Notes: a model not told the origin generated them from the letters alone. A stretch of 64,000 nucleotides of DNA from an uncultured Erythrobacter sp. (GCA_947498065.1 CANMIS010000002.1:558001-622000), one strand, 5' to 3'. Shown: positions 17,095-26,949, numbered from the stretch's first letter. Translations and numbers: made by a program.

Positions 17095-18828
17095 TTACGC
17101 CGCCAGCTCCAGCGGGACGATCTCGCCTGACAGGTACAGCTTTTTCGCCTTCGCGCGGCTCAGCTTGCCAGAAGAGGTGCGGGGCAAGGTGCGCGGCGGC
17201 ACCAGTTCCACGACGCAGCTCATGCCCGTAACCGAGCGGACCTTGTCGGCGATCTGCTCGCGCAGGTGAATGCGCTCCGCCGGGTCAGAGACGCGGCAAT
17301 GGACCAGCACGGCGGGCGCTTCTTCGCCATTGTCGGTTTCAATCGAGAATGCGGCAATGTCGCCGTGATTGAAGCCAGGCAGCTGCTCCACCGCCCACTC
17401 GATATCCTGCGGCCAGTGGTTCTTGCCGTTGATGATGATCATGTCTTTGGCGCGGCCGACGATGAACAAATAGCCATCTGCCAAATATCCCATATCGCCA
17501 GTGTCGAGCCAGCCATCGACGAGGCAATCCTCGGTCGCTTCTTCGTTGCGGAAATAGGAGTGCATGACGCTGGGGCCGCGGCACCAGACTTTGCCAATCT
17601 GATGGTCGCCGCGTGCATGGCCGTCTTCGCCGCGAATTTCGACTTCCATATCGGGCAGGGTCTTGCCGCAATTGACGATCGCGCGGTAGCGGGCCGGGCG
17701 TGAGATATCGCGCGGTGTGCCCGACAGGCGCTCTTCCTCGACCAGCTCGACGCGAATGCCTTCGCCCGGCGGCATCACGGTGACCGCCAGAACCGCCTCA
17801 GCCAGACCGTATGACGGGGTAAAGGCGCTCGCCTTAAAGCCAGCATCGGCAAAGGCGTTGACGAAGCTTTGCATCACATCCGGGCGGATCATGTCCGCAC
17901 CATTCCCCGCAACACGCCAGCGCGAGAGGTCAAACCGTTCCGCAACATTGCTCTGGCTGGAAATGCGGCGCGCGCAGATATCGTAGCCAAAGGTTGGTGA
18001 GTAAGAGAGCGTGCCGCCTTTGTTGCGGCTGATCACATCGAGCCATGCCAACGGACGGCGGGCGAAGGCGTCTGGTTTCAAGTAATCGCCGGAAACCTGA
18101 TTGGCGATCAGCGACAGGAAACAGCCGACCAGACCCATATCGTGATACCAGGGCAGCCAGCTGACGCAGCGCTCGTTTTCGCCCAGCTGCATGCTGGTGG
18201 AATGGCCATAGAGATTGTGCAGCAAAGCCCGGTGCGTCACCGCGACCCCGGTTGGGAAACGGGTCGAGCCAGAGGAATATTGCAGATAGCAAATGTCTTC
18301 TGGATCAGCCTGCGGCAGCTCGCAGTCGGGCGCTTCGCGTTTCGCAAAGTCCTCATAGCTTTCGCTGGCGCAGTCTTGGCGATCCGCCGCAGCGCTCGCC
18401 ATTTCAGCGATTTCTTCTGGGTAGATCAGGATCTTTGGATCGGAGCTGTTCAGTTGCACAGCGAGCTGATCGATGAAGCTTTCCTTGCCGCCAAAGCTGG
18501 TCGGCAGCGGCAGCGGGACGGGCCATGCGCCAACATAGACGCAGGCGCAGAACAGAGCGGCAAAGTCAGGCCCGGTTTCCGCGATCAGCGCGATGCGATC
18601 TTCCTTGCCAATTCCGCTCGCGATGAGGCGGCGGGCCATGACAAGAGCGTCTTCGCGAAGCTCAGAATAGGGATAAACGCGCTCTAATTGTCCACGCATA
18701 TCATGGAAGTTGAGGCCCTTTTGGCTCTTCGCAGCGTAGTCAATGGCGTCGTTGAACGTCTCGAACTGCGCTCTGATGCGCGGCAATTCGCAATCATTCG
18801 GCGTCGGCGTCAATGCGGCGTCGGTCAT
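17095..18828 (-). CDS. fatty acyl-AMP ligase (AMP-binding, FAAL-like)
   Basis: YLQYSSGSTRFPTGVAVTHRALLHNL, SWLPWYHDMGLVG, DTGDMGYLADGYLFIVGRAKDMIIINGKNHWPQDIE. Confidence 0.85.
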   Translation of the reverse strand: MTDAALTPTPNDCELPRIRAQFETFNDAIDYAAKSQKGLNFHDMRGQLERVYPYSELREDALVMARRLIASGIGKEDRIALIAETGPDFAALFCACVYVGAWPVPLPLPTSFGGKESFIDQLAVQLNSSDPKILIYPEEIAEMASAAADRQDCASESYEDFAKREAPDCELPQADPEDICYLQYSSGSTRFPTGVAVTHRALLHNLYGHSTSMQLGENERCVSWLPWYHDMGLVGCFLSLIANQVSGDYLKPDAFARRPLAWLDVISRNKGGTLSYSPTFGYDICARRISSQSNVAERFDLSRWRVAGNGADMIRPDVMQSFVNAFADAGFKASAFTPSYGLAEAVLAVTVMPPGEGIRVELVEEERLSGTPRDISRPARYRAIVNCGKTLPDMEVEIRGEDGHARGDHQIGKVWCRGPSVMHSYFRNEEATEDCLVDGWLDTGDMGYLADGYLFIVGRAKDMIIINGKNHWPQDIEWAVEQLPGFNHGDIAAFSIETDNGEEAPAVLVHCRVSDPAERIHLREQIADKVRSVTGMSCVVELVPPRTLPRTSSGKLSRAKAKKLYLSGEIVPLELAA

Positions 18829-18962
18829 AATTTTCTAGCGAAACCCGTCAGTTACAGCGCGGCACAGCACGCCAAATCCCGTCTGCGTTACGCGCTGGAC
18901 ATCATATCCAACACGCTTCACACTTAGGTATTTGATAACGAGTGTGGCACGAATAAGGCAAG

Positions 18963-19631
18963 ATGGTTTCAAAAGATACCAAAGCGTTCTCGTCGCCCGG
19001 CGCTAAGAAGGGCGCAAGAAACGACCGGGCGAGCCGTAAACGCCGTCCGCTCGACGAAACTTCCTTGCGTGATTTGGCACTTTCTTATGTCGCTCGCTTT
19101 GCGACCAGTGGGGCGAAACTTGAGGCCTATCTGGCGCGCAAAATTCGCGAACGCGGGGTCGCGGGGTCCGAAGATGATGAAGATGGCGCATCGCCCCGGC
19201 TCGATGTCCGCGCTATTGTCGAACGGCTGATCGAGCTCGGTTATGTCGATGATGCGGCCTACGCCAAGGCAAAGAGCCGCGATATGATGGCACGCGGCCT
19301 TGGCGCGCGGCGGGTGGATCAAGCGCTGTATGCAGCAGGTATTGAAGAGGGCGTGCGCAGCGAGCAGACGCCGAGCGAGGCAGTTGCCCGGCATGCGGCG
19401 ATATTGCTCGCAAAGAAACGCCGCTTTGGCCCGTTCTGCCAGAAAGACATGGACCCCAAGCTGCGCGAAAAGCAGATTGCAGCAATGCTGAGAGGCGGGC
19501 ATGACTTTGCCGCTGCGCGCTTTATTGTCAGCGCTGAAAACGAGGAAGAGATCGAACAATGGTTAGCCGAGGCGCAGGACGAGGAAGACGAGAGCGGGGA
19601 ATTTGGCCCCGCGGGCGGGGGGCTGTGGTGA
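18963..19631 (+). CDS. recX: regulatory protein RecX
   Basis: LRDLALSYVARFATSGAKLEAYLARKIRERG...YVDDAAYAKAKSRDMMARGLGARRVDQAL. Confidence 0.82.
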   Translation: MVSKDTKAFSSPGAKKGARNDRASRKRRPLDETSLRDLALSYVARFATSGAKLEAYLARKIRERGVAGSEDDEDGASPRLDVRAIVERLIELGYVDDAAYAKAKSRDMMARGLGARRVDQALYAAGIEEGVRSEQTPSEAVARHAAILLAKKRRFGPFCQKDMDPKLREKQIAAMLRGGHDFAAARFIVSAENEEEIEQWLAEAQDEEDESGEFGPAGGGLW

Positions 19632-20158
19632 AATCCGCATCGCTCTTGCTTGCAGCCATGCTGGCCGCATGCTCTCCAGCAGAGGCCGGACCAGAGGCGG
19701 CAGGCAGCCAATCGGCCAGCAGCGGCGCGGATGCGACTGTCGTGACCCGAGAGGCTCCGCGCTATCATCCGGTTTCAACGCTGCAGGTGATCGATGTCAC
19801 CATTGAAAGCGCATCTGGCACGCATGTGTTCAACACAGAGCTGGCCATCACCCCGCAAGAGCAAGCGCGCGGACTGATGTTCCGCACGGAACTGGGCGAT
19901 GATGAGGCGATGCTGTTTCCGTCTTATCCGCCAGAGCAGCGCAGCTTTTGGATGAAGAACACACCGCTTTCGCTCGACATCATCTTCATCGGTACCGATG
20001 GCCGGATCAGCAATATCGCCGCCAACACCGTGCCTTATTCGCTCGAATCGGTGCCTTCGAAAGGGATCGCCAGCGCCGTGTTTGAAGTGCGCGCGGGCCT
20101 TTCAGAAGAGCTGGGGATCAAGCCGGGCGACCTCGTTACTTACAAGCTGCCCGAGTAA
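19628..20158 (+). CDS. DUF192 domain-containing lipoprotein
   Basis: GTG at 19628 overlaps recX stop; lipobox-like LLAAMLAAC; TPQEQARGLMFRTELGDDEAMLFPSYPPEQRSFWMKNTPLSLDIIFIG. Confidence 0.87.
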   Translation: MKSASLLLAAMLAACSPAEAGPEAAGSQSASSGADATVVTREAPRYHPVSTLQVIDVTIESASGTHVFNTELAITPQEQARGLMFRTELGDDEAMLFPSYPPEQRSFWMKNTPLSLDIIFIGTDGRISNIAANTVPYSLESVPSKGIASAVFEVRAGLSEELGIKPGDLVTYKLPE

Positions 20159-20255
20159 CCTTCGCTCGGCCTGACGCGCGGGGGGCGGGAGAATGCCCAA
20201 ATCCGCGTGCTGAGGCGCTTGAAGCCAGCTTCGAATCATACTAATCGCTTCGCCC

Positions 20256-20681
20256 ATGGGATTATTCGGAAAAATCTTCACTTGGTGGGACGGCGCCACC
20301 ATCGGCACGCTTCTGTGGTCAGGCCGCAATGGCGAGCACGTTGGCACAGACGCGCAGGGCAATAAATATTATCGCCAGAGCAAGAACCCGCGCGCCGATG
20401 GCAAGCCGGATGGCTCCAACATTAGCCGCGAGCGCCGCTGGGTGATCTACAACGGCGCGAATGATTCCAGCCGGGTGCCTTCAGAATGGCATGGCTGGCT
20501 GCACGGCTCGTTTGATGACGTGCCAGAGAGCAATCTGCCCCCGGCGAAGATCTGGGAAGCGGATTACACCCCGAATGCGACCGGCACAGCCGAAGCGTAT
20601 CGCCCGCAAGGCGCGCTGGAAAAGGGCGGCAAACGCGCCCGCGCTGTCGGAGATTACGAGGCGTGGACCCCGGAAGGGTGA
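20256..20681 (+). CDS. NADH:ubiquinone oxidoreductase subunit NDUFA12 family
   Basis: MGLFGKIFTWWDGATIGTLLWSGRNGEHVGTDAQGNKYY...RRWVIYNG...PSEWHGWLH. Confidence 0.9.
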   Translation: MGLFGKIFTWWDGATIGTLLWSGRNGEHVGTDAQGNKYYRQSKNPRADGKPDGSNISRERRWVIYNGANDSSRVPSEWHGWLHGSFDDVPESNLPPAKIWEADYTPNATGTAEAYRPQGALEKGGKRARAVGDYEAWTPEG

Positions 20682-20686
20682 GCCTG

Positions 20687-21172
20687 ATGCGCGCGGCCTT
20701 CATTCCCGTCTTGGCGCTGGCCTTGGCCGCATGTGACAGCGGCGCTCCAGAAGCGGAGCCTGCCGCCCGCGCAACCGAAGTGCCAGAAGGCCTCGAAGGC
20801 TCGGAAGTTTCCGAAATCGACGTGGAAGAGGTCGAGGGCGCAACCCCAATGACCGAGCGCGTGGCGACCATTGGCCTGCTGAACAAGCGCAACAATGTCA
20901 GCCAGGATTTTGAGATTAAGCCTGGTGAGACCCGCCGTTCCGGCCCGGTCGTGATCCGGCTTCAGGCGTGTGAGCGCACCGCTCCATGGGAAATGCCGCA
21001 GGAAACCGGCGCCTTTGTCCAGGTGCTGGTGCAAGAACGCGGCTCAGATGATTTTGGGACGGTCTTTTCCGGCTGGCTGTTCAAGAACTCGCCCAGTCTA
21101 AATGTGGTCGAGCACCCGGTCTATGACGTCTGGGTCAAAGACTGCGCGATGGCCTTTCCTGGCGAAGAGTGA
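20687..21172 (+). CDS. DUF2155 domain-containing protein
   Basis: ATIGLLNKRNNVSQDFEIKPGETRRSGPVVIRLQACERTAPWE; signal peptide from ATG 20687 (ORF-track start 20663 is further upstream). Confidence 0.83.
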   Translation: MRAAFIPVLALALAACDSGAPEAEPAARATEVPEGLEGSEVSEIDVEEVEGATPMTERVATIGLLNKRNNVSQDFEIKPGETRRSGPVVIRLQACERTAPWEMPQETGAFVQVLVQERGSDDFGTVFSGWLFKNSPSLNVVEHPVYDVWVKDCAMAFPGEE

Positions 21173-21855
21173 CCCGGGGACCGAGCGCCGGGATCGGCGA
21201 ATTCTCTAAACGCTTGATTGAGACTGAGCCGAGGCGGCGCCTCGCGCGCTTGCTCAACCAGTTTCAGATAGTCTGACTGAGGCATTTCGACCGCGCCCAA
21301 AGAGGCGAGGTGGTCGGTCATGAACTGGCAGTCGAGCAGCTCATACCCCGCGTGCCGCAGCAGCGCGACGAGCCATGTGAGTGCGACCTTGCTGGCATTG
21401 TCCGCGCGCGAAAACATGCTTTCCCCGCAGAACACCCGGTCGAACGAAACGCCATAAATCCCGCCTGCGAGAACCGGCGCGCTGGAGTCGTCCTCGTCCT
21501 CTGGCGTGATCCAGCATTCGATCGAATGCGCTGATCCATGCGCGTGCAGCTCTTTGTAGCTGGCGATGATCCGTTCACTGATCCAGCTTTCCGGATGGCC
21601 CGGACGCGGCGCGGCGCAGGCCTCCATCACAGCGGCGAAATCGCGGTTAAGCGTGACAGTGAAGCGATCCTGGCGCACGGTCTTGCGCAATGATTTCGAC
21701 ATGCGAAACGTATCGAGCGGCACAATCGCCCGCTCGCGCGGCTCGACCCAAAACACATCGGGATCATCGCGCCGGTCCGCCATCGGAAAAATGCCGCTTT
21801 GATAGGCCAGCAGCAGCATGTCGGGCGGGATCGGCGGAGGGAAGGGCGAGTGCAT
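21121..21855 (-). CDS. aat: leucyl/phenylalanyl-tRNA--protein transferase
   Basis: PPDMLLLAYQSGIFPMADRRDDPDVFWVEPRERAIVPLD; GGIYGVSFDRVFCGESMFSRADNASKVAL; LLDCQFMTDHLASLGAVE. Confidence 0.93.
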   Translation of the reverse strand: MHSPFPPPIPPDMLLLAYQSGIFPMADRRDDPDVFWVEPRERAIVPLDTFRMSKSLRKTVRQDRFTVTLNRDFAAVMEACAAPRPGHPESWISERIIASYKELHAHGSAHSIECWITPEDEDDSSAPVLAGGIYGVSFDRVFCGESMFSRADNASKVALTWLVALLRHAGYELLDCQFMTDHLASLGAVEMPQSDYLKLVEQAREAPPRLSLNQAFREFADPGARSPGHSSPGKAIAQSLTQTS

Positions 21856-21958
21856 ATCGCGCCTGCCTATAGCAGGATGACACGCGGCCTCACCATAAGT
21901 ATGTTGATCTTGTGTTGCCTATCGCGATTTGCTGATCTAATGCGCAGCCCGCCCATGC

Positions 21959-22034
21959 AGGGGCGTAGCTCAGTTGGTAGAGCGTCGGTCTCCAAAACCG
22001 AAGGTCCAGAGTTCGAGTCTCTGTGCCCCTGCCA
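21959..22034 (+). tRNA. tRNA-Trp (anticodon CCA)
   Basis: Cloverleaf AGGGGCG/TGCCCCT acceptor, TCGGT-CTCCAAA-ACCGA anticodon arm, CAGAG-TTCGAGT-CTCTG T-arm, encoded CCA. Confidence 0.95.
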
Positions 22035-22285
22035 TTTTTCCTACATTCGAAAAACAGCGCCGCCGATTCGTGCGCGCCTTGCCTGTGCGCACTCGTTGCC
22101 CTCGCTGGCCGCGCAGTGACCCAATCCACCACCGAAAATCGGCCGGCCAATCAGATTGTCGCGTTCCGACAATTATTCGCGGGTCAATTGGGGGTACACC
22201 GTAATTGAGCGGTTGTTCCTTGCGAACGACTTTGAGCCATATGAAAGACGGCCCGGCGTGATGACCATCTCGGTGGGCCAGCAGC

Positions 22286-22477
22286 ATGGAGCTATTCATG
22301 GAGAGGCGTCTGTCAGGTGTAGTCAGCCCAAACGGCAGCAAGCGAGATCATTGGTCTAGCCCTAGACCGTATACTGATGAGCTGCTGCGGCGGAAAAAGC
22401 ACGGCCCCATCCGCCCGATGGATTATGATGAGCCGAGCGCGGGCGAACGCTTTGTTCGCTTGTTTTTCAGACGCTGA
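22286..22477 (+). CDS. small hypothetical protein
   Basis: 63-aa basic ORF ending 52 nt before a strong bidirectional terminator; no recognised domain. Confidence 0.35.
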   Translation: MELFMERRLSGVVSPNGSKRDHWSSPRPYTDELLRRKKHGPIRPMDYDEPSAGERFVRLFFRR

Positions 22478-22529
22478 ACCAGGGGCTGCTTTCGTGCGGC
22501 CTGATAACTCTTAAAGTCTCATACCCAAA

Positions 22530-22562
22530 AAGGGCCGGTCTGTACCTGGCAGACCGGCCCTT
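22530..22562. terminator. bidirectional rho-independent terminator
   Basis: Perfect 13-bp stem AAGGGCCGGTCTG-TACCTGG-CAGACCGGCCCTT, A-tract on one side and T-tract on the other. Confidence 0.9.
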
Positions 22563-22612
22563 CATGGTTTTTGATAGCGGGCTTAGGCCAGCTGGTTGAG
22601 CCGGCCCTAGCC

Positions 22613-24145
22613 TTAGTATTCTTCAGGCTCTTCCGGTGTGTCTGCCCGGTAATCCTTGCCCGCTGTCTTATCGCCTTGAGCGAGCTTGAATACCACGCCC
22701 GACAGCAAGACCAGAGCCAAGAGGTTCGGCAGAGCCATCGCCGCGTTGGAGATATCGCCGAGACGCCAGACCAAAGTCAGGTCGAGCGTGCTTCCGAGAT
22801 AGATCACAACGCACCACACAACGCGCCAGATCATGTGCAAGATCTTCTCACCGCCCCGGGTTGAGCCGGGGATACGGTCATAGATGAAGGTGATCGCGCG
22901 TTCGCCGTAATAGCTCCAGGTGAGCAGAGTGGTGAACACAAACAGGATCAGCGCCGTCGATGCGATCAGCGTTCCGATTGGGATGCTGGCGATCTCAAGC
23001 GGGAAGGCTGCGGCAAAAGCGCCGGACGTCATGGCAAAGCCTTCGAGGTCCGAATTCCATGCATGAGCCACCGCGACGCCGTCGCCAGTGAAGTCGCCTT
23101 GCACCGTCAGGATAACCAGCGCGGTCATGGTGCAGATCACGATTGTATCAATGAACGTGCCCAGCATAGCCATCCGGCCCTGCTGCTGCGGATCGTTGGT
23201 TTGCGCCACCGCGTGAGCGATTGGAGTCGAACCCTGGCCTGCCTCGTTAGAGAACAGCCCGCGCGCAACGCCGGCCCTGATCGCCAGCATGATCGCCGCG
23301 CCAGCAAAGCCGCCGGTTGCCGCTTGCGGGTTAAACGCGCCGTGGAAGATCAGGCCAAAGGTCGCTGGAATGTCGCCAATGTTCAGCATCAGCGCGACGA
23401 TCGCCATGATGATATAGGCACCAGCCATGAACGGGATGATCTTCTCAGCGACGCCGCCGATCGACTTAATCCCGCCGATGATCACGATGAACACCGCGAT
23501 CGCGACAATCGCGCCGCCAATGGCTTCTTCGATGCCAAACAGCTCGTTGAGGCCATCGGCAACCGCATTGGCCTGGATCGAGTTGCCGGTCACCAGCGCA
23601 GAGAACAAGGTGCCGATACAGAAGAAGATCGCGAGCCAGGTGTATTTCGGCCCCAGCCCCATCATGATGTAGCTCATCGGACCGCCGCGATAGACGCCGT
23701 CGCTGGTCTTTTCGCGGTACCGGATCGCAAGCGAGCCCTCCGCAAACGCCAGTGCCATGCCGATCAGCGCGGTCACCCACATCCAGAAAATCGCGCCCGG
23801 TCCGCCCAATGCGATGGCGGTTGCGACACCGGCGAGGTTACCCGTGCCGACTTGGCCCGATAGCGCGGTGGACAGTGCGGCAAATGGAGAAATCTCTCCC
23901 TCGCCTTCGCCTTTGCGGCTTTTGAACAGGCCTTTGAAAGAGCTGCCCAATTGGCGGATCGGGAAGAACCGCAGGCCAAACATGATGTACAGGCCAATGC
24001 CCAGCAAGATGATCGTCATCGGCGGAACCGGCTGACCCGCGATCTGCAAGACTTGCTCGCCGTTCCACGTGCCGCCCCAGATGAAGTCTGAAACATTGGT
24101 GACGCGATCGATCAAACTCATCGATCCGGTGTCTGTTGCTGCCAT
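22613..24145 (-). CDS. sodium:alanine symporter family protein (AGCS)
   Basis: GLRFFPIRQLGSSFKGLF, ALSGQVGTGNLAGVATAIALGGPGAIFWMWVTALIGMA; ATG at 24145 preferred to the TTG at 24163. Confidence 0.92.
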   Translation of the reverse strand: MAATDTGSMSLIDRVTNVSDFIWGGTWNGEQVLQIAGQPVPPMTIILLGIGLYIMFGLRFFPIRQLGSSFKGLFKSRKGEGEGEISPFAALSTALSGQVGTGNLAGVATAIALGGPGAIFWMWVTALIGMALAFAEGSLAIRYREKTSDGVYRGGPMSYIMMGLGPKYTWLAIFFCIGTLFSALVTGNSIQANAVADGLNELFGIEEAIGGAIVAIAVFIVIIGGIKSIGGVAEKIIPFMAGAYIIMAIVALMLNIGDIPATFGLIFHGAFNPQAATGGFAGAAIMLAIRAGVARGLFSNEAGQGSTPIAHAVAQTNDPQQQGRMAMLGTFIDTIVICTMTALVILTVQGDFTGDGVAVAHAWNSDLEGFAMTSGAFAAAFPLEIASIPIGTLIASTALILFVFTTLLTWSYYGERAITFIYDRIPGSTRGGEKILHMIWRVVWCVVIYLGSTLDLTLVWRLGDISNAAMALPNLLALVLLSGVVFKLAQGDKTAGKDYRADTPEEPEEY

Positions 24146-24467
24146 GATTCGGCGATCCCCCAAGGAATTGTCTTTGTAGCGAATGCCCGGGGTAATCCCC
24201 TAGGCATGAAGCGGCGCACGCTAGAGCCGTGCCTGCGCCTTGGCTAGCTTTTTAACTTTCCTCGTCTGAGCGGGCTCCCAAATCGGATTTCGCGAGTGAG
24301 AGCGCTTGCTATTGCTGCGGCTCGCGAGTAAGCACGCAGCCGTCTTTCGGACATTGATAATCAGACCAGCCCCTCCCGGACCTTGTCCGGGGCGGCGTAG
24401 AACCCTACCTGAAAGTCTATGGCGGAAAGACCCGCGAGAGTAATCAAGGACGATAAGGCTTAGCATT

Positions 24468-24677
24468 ATGGCCGAAGAGAAAAAGAGCAGAACATCACCC
24501 GCTGAGTTCATGAATCAGGTTCGGTCTGAGACCAGCAAGGTTGTGTGGCCGACGCGTGAAGAGACGATCCGCACCGCGATCTTCGTCTTTATCATGATGG
24601 TGATCTTGTCGCTGTTCTTCCTCGCCATCGATTCAGTGTTCAGCGCTATCGTCAGCTGGCTGCTCACACTCGCATAA
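24468..24677 (+). CDS. secE: preprotein translocase subunit SecE
   Basis: SPAEFMNQVRSETSKVVWPTREETIRTAIFVFIMM; directly upstream of nusG. Confidence 0.93.
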   Translation: MAEEKKSRTSPAEFMNQVRSETSKVVWPTREETIRTAIFVFIMMVILSLFFLAIDSVFSAIVSWLLTLA

Positions 24678-24746
24678 TTTGGCCCTGCGGCGAGGATCAC
24701 TCCCGCTCGGCTCACCGGTTCATTTTCGACTTTCTAGGGATTAATC

Positions 24747-25283
24747 ATGGCGCGCTGGTACATCATCCACGCTTATTCGGGCTTCGAAAACAAGGTCAAA
24801 GAGGCGATCATCTCTGAGGCTGAGCGGCTTGGCTTGTCCGAGGGCGTTGAGGAAGTCGAAGTGCCGACCGAGACCATCACCGAAGTGAAACGCGGCAAGA
24901 AGGTCCAGGTCGAGCGCAAGTTTATGCCAGGCTATGTTCTGGCAAAGCTGCGGATGAATGACGACATTTATCACCTCGTCAAAAACACCCCGAAGGTCAC
25001 CGGCTTTCTTGGCAACAACAACAAGCCGCAACCGATCAGCGAAAAAGAAGCTGCGCGTTATTTCGGCGGCGTCGAAGAAGCGAAGGCTGCGCCCAAGCAG
25101 CAGGTCAGCGTCGATTACGAAATTGGCGACAGCGTCAAAGTGCTCGACGGGCCATTCGCCAGCTTCAACGGCGTGGTGGAAGAGCTCGACTTCGACAAAG
25201 CGAAGGTCAAGGTCTCCGTCTCGATCTTCGGCCGGGCAACCCCGGTTGAGCTCGACTTTGAACAGGTCGAATTGGTCAAATAG
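24747..25283 (+). CDS. nusG: transcription termination/antitermination protein NusG
   Basis: MARWYIIHAYSGFENKVKEAI...FMPGYVLAKLRMND, KOW domain GDSVKVLDGPFASFNGVVEELD. Confidence 0.97.
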   Translation: MARWYIIHAYSGFENKVKEAIISEAERLGLSEGVEEVEVPTETITEVKRGKKVQVERKFMPGYVLAKLRMNDDIYHLVKNTPKVTGFLGNNNKPQPISEKEAARYFGGVEEAKAAPKQQVSVDYEIGDSVKVLDGPFASFNGVVEELDFDKAKVKVSVSIFGRATPVELDFEQVELVK

Positions 25284-25322
25284 CTTGTTGTCGTTGCACT
25301 AGAGGCGGCAAAAGCGCCTTCT

Positions 25323-25520
25323 GTGAAGACCAAGCTTTCCATCTGCCGCAAGAAGGCGCGCTTTGCTTCTGTCGAAGAGGCCGAGGCAGCCGCTGAGGCT
25401 GCCCCGTTTAAGCTGCGCGCCTATCGCTGCGAGCTATGCCGCAGGTATCACCTCACCAGCCGGACCAAGGGTATGAAAACCCTTCGCGCAGAATTGGCGC
25501 GCCTGCGCGGGCCAGATTGA
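25323..25520 (+). CDS. small conserved Cys-containing protein, unknown function
   Basis: GTG start 40 nt after nusG; LSICRKKARFASVEEAEAAAEAAPFKLRAYRCELCRRYHLTSR (CxxC plus His). Confidence 0.6.
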   Translation: MKTKLSICRKKARFASVEEAEAAAEAAPFKLRAYRCELCRRYHLTSRTKGMKTLRAELARLRGPD

Positions 25521-25525
25521 CGAGC

Positions 25526-26203
25526 CTATTTGGCTTTCTTGCCGCCGCGCTTTGCAGGTGATTTTGCAGCGGGCTTTCTCATAGTGGCCAGCTCTGCGTC
25601 GATATTGCTCGCGCGCCGCAGTTCTTCGATTTCCCGGTCTACGCCAGCGTTTGAACGGGCTTCGGCGCTGTCTTCGGTCGCGAAATCAACGCGCCTTTCC
25701 ATTTGCGAAATGCGATCCAGATGGCGTTCTGCAGAGCTGGCACCGGGAACTGGCGAACCGCAATTCTCGGCATCGGCGGCCAATTGAGCCTTGGCGCGCT
25801 CACGGGTTTCTTCGCGTTTCACTTCAAGCTCTTTGATCGCTGAATTGATCTCTTTGAGGTCATCTTCAGCCTGAGCGACTTCTTCCTTGGTTGTGGCGAT
25901 CGTTAGTCGGCCGTCTTCACGGGCCAGCAATGCCTGGCGGGCAAGGTCCTCGCGACCATGGTCCATCGCTGTTTTGGCTTTGTCAGTCCAGTCAGCCTCG
26001 CGCAGCTCCATTTGGGTCAATGTGGCTTTCGAGCGATTGAGCTTACGGTCAGTCTTAGTCCGCTCGCCTTCGAGGGTAATGATCGCTTCTTCAATTTCGC
26101 GCTGCAATTTGTGAAGAGTTTTTGCAGAGCTGGACATTGAATCCAATGCGCTCGTAACGTTTGTAGAGATGAGTTCTTTGACTTGGATTGCTACTCGCAG
26201 CAT
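25526..26203 (-). CDS. PspA/IM30-like coiled-coil protein
   Basis: QVKELISTNVTSALDSMSSSAKTLHKLQREIEEAIITLEGE then long coiled coil with LARQALLARED; basic Lys/Ala tail. Confidence 0.75.
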   Translation of the reverse strand: MLRVAIQVKELISTNVTSALDSMSSSAKTLHKLQREIEEAIITLEGERTKTDRKLNRSKATLTQMELREADWTDKAKTAMDHGREDLARQALLAREDGRLTIATTKEEVAQAEDDLKEINSAIKELEVKREETRERAKAQLAADAENCGSPVPGASSAERHLDRISQMERRVDFATEDSAEARSNAGVDREIEELRRASNIDAELATMRKPAAKSPAKRGGKKAK

Positions 26204-26515
26204 TGTTGCCCCCGATTACTAAGTAATTATCACAGGCACTTATTCGTGCATTGGTTGCGATTTCGTAAAGTGTAGAAACGCGCCGAATGTGGGCTAACTG
26301 TAATGTGCGCGGCCCCTTGGCGTGCAGCAGCTGCGTTGATGTCCTGCGAAAAGCAGCAATTTGCTTGCATTTTGGGCGCGCATGGCTATTGCGCCCGCTT
26401 CCCCAGCATTGCTGGCGGAATTCTCGTGCGGGAGGCTCATGCGAATGGGCTGTCTGACCGCTTAACATGCAGGTGGGCTGAAACGCGCATCTGACAGTGT
26501 GAAAGGAGGCCCTAC

Positions 26516-26947
26516 GTGGCCAAGAAAATCGAAGGCTATATCAAGCTGCAAGTCCCAGCTGGTACAGCAAACCCATCACCGCCAATCGGCCCAGCTTTGG
26601 GTCAGCGCGGCGTGAACATCATGGAATTCTGTAAGGCGTTTAACGCCGCGACACAGGACCTTGAGAAGAACGCTCCGATCCCAACCACCATCACGGTTTA
26701 TGCGGACCGCTCGTTCACCTTCACCACCAAGACCCCGCCAGCGTCGTACTTCATCAAGAAGGCTGCGAAGCTGAAGAAAGGCTCTGGCGAGCCGGGCAAG
26801 GTTGTCGCTGGATCGATCAAGACCAGCGCGCTGAAGGAAATCGCTGAGGCGAAAATGGCTGACCTCAACGCGAACGATATTGACCAGGCTGTGAAGATCA
26901 TCGCGGGCTCTGCTCGTTCGATGGGCCTCGAAGTGGTGGAGGGCTGA
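26516..26947 (+). CDS. rplK: 50S ribosomal protein L11
   Basis: [45 protein letters not shown] start after AAAGGAGG. Confidence 0.98.
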   Translation: MAKKIEGYIKLQVPAGTANPSPPIGPALGQRGVNIMEFCKAFNAATQDLEKNAPIPTTITVYADRSFTFTTKTPPASYFIKKAAKLKKGSGEPGKVVAGSIKTSALKEIAEAKMADLNANDIDQAVKIIAGSARSMGLEVVEG

Positions 26948-26949
26948 TC

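Noticed and set aside
18963-19631. Intergenic RecX as a sign of a DNA-repair or SOS island
   Set aside because: No recA or other SOS genes adjacent; neighbouring genes look like ordinary core genes.
24146-24230. Glycine riboswitch ahead of the AGCS symporter
   Set aside because: A hairpin exists, but the interval is short and I cannot find the conserved glycine-aptamer core.
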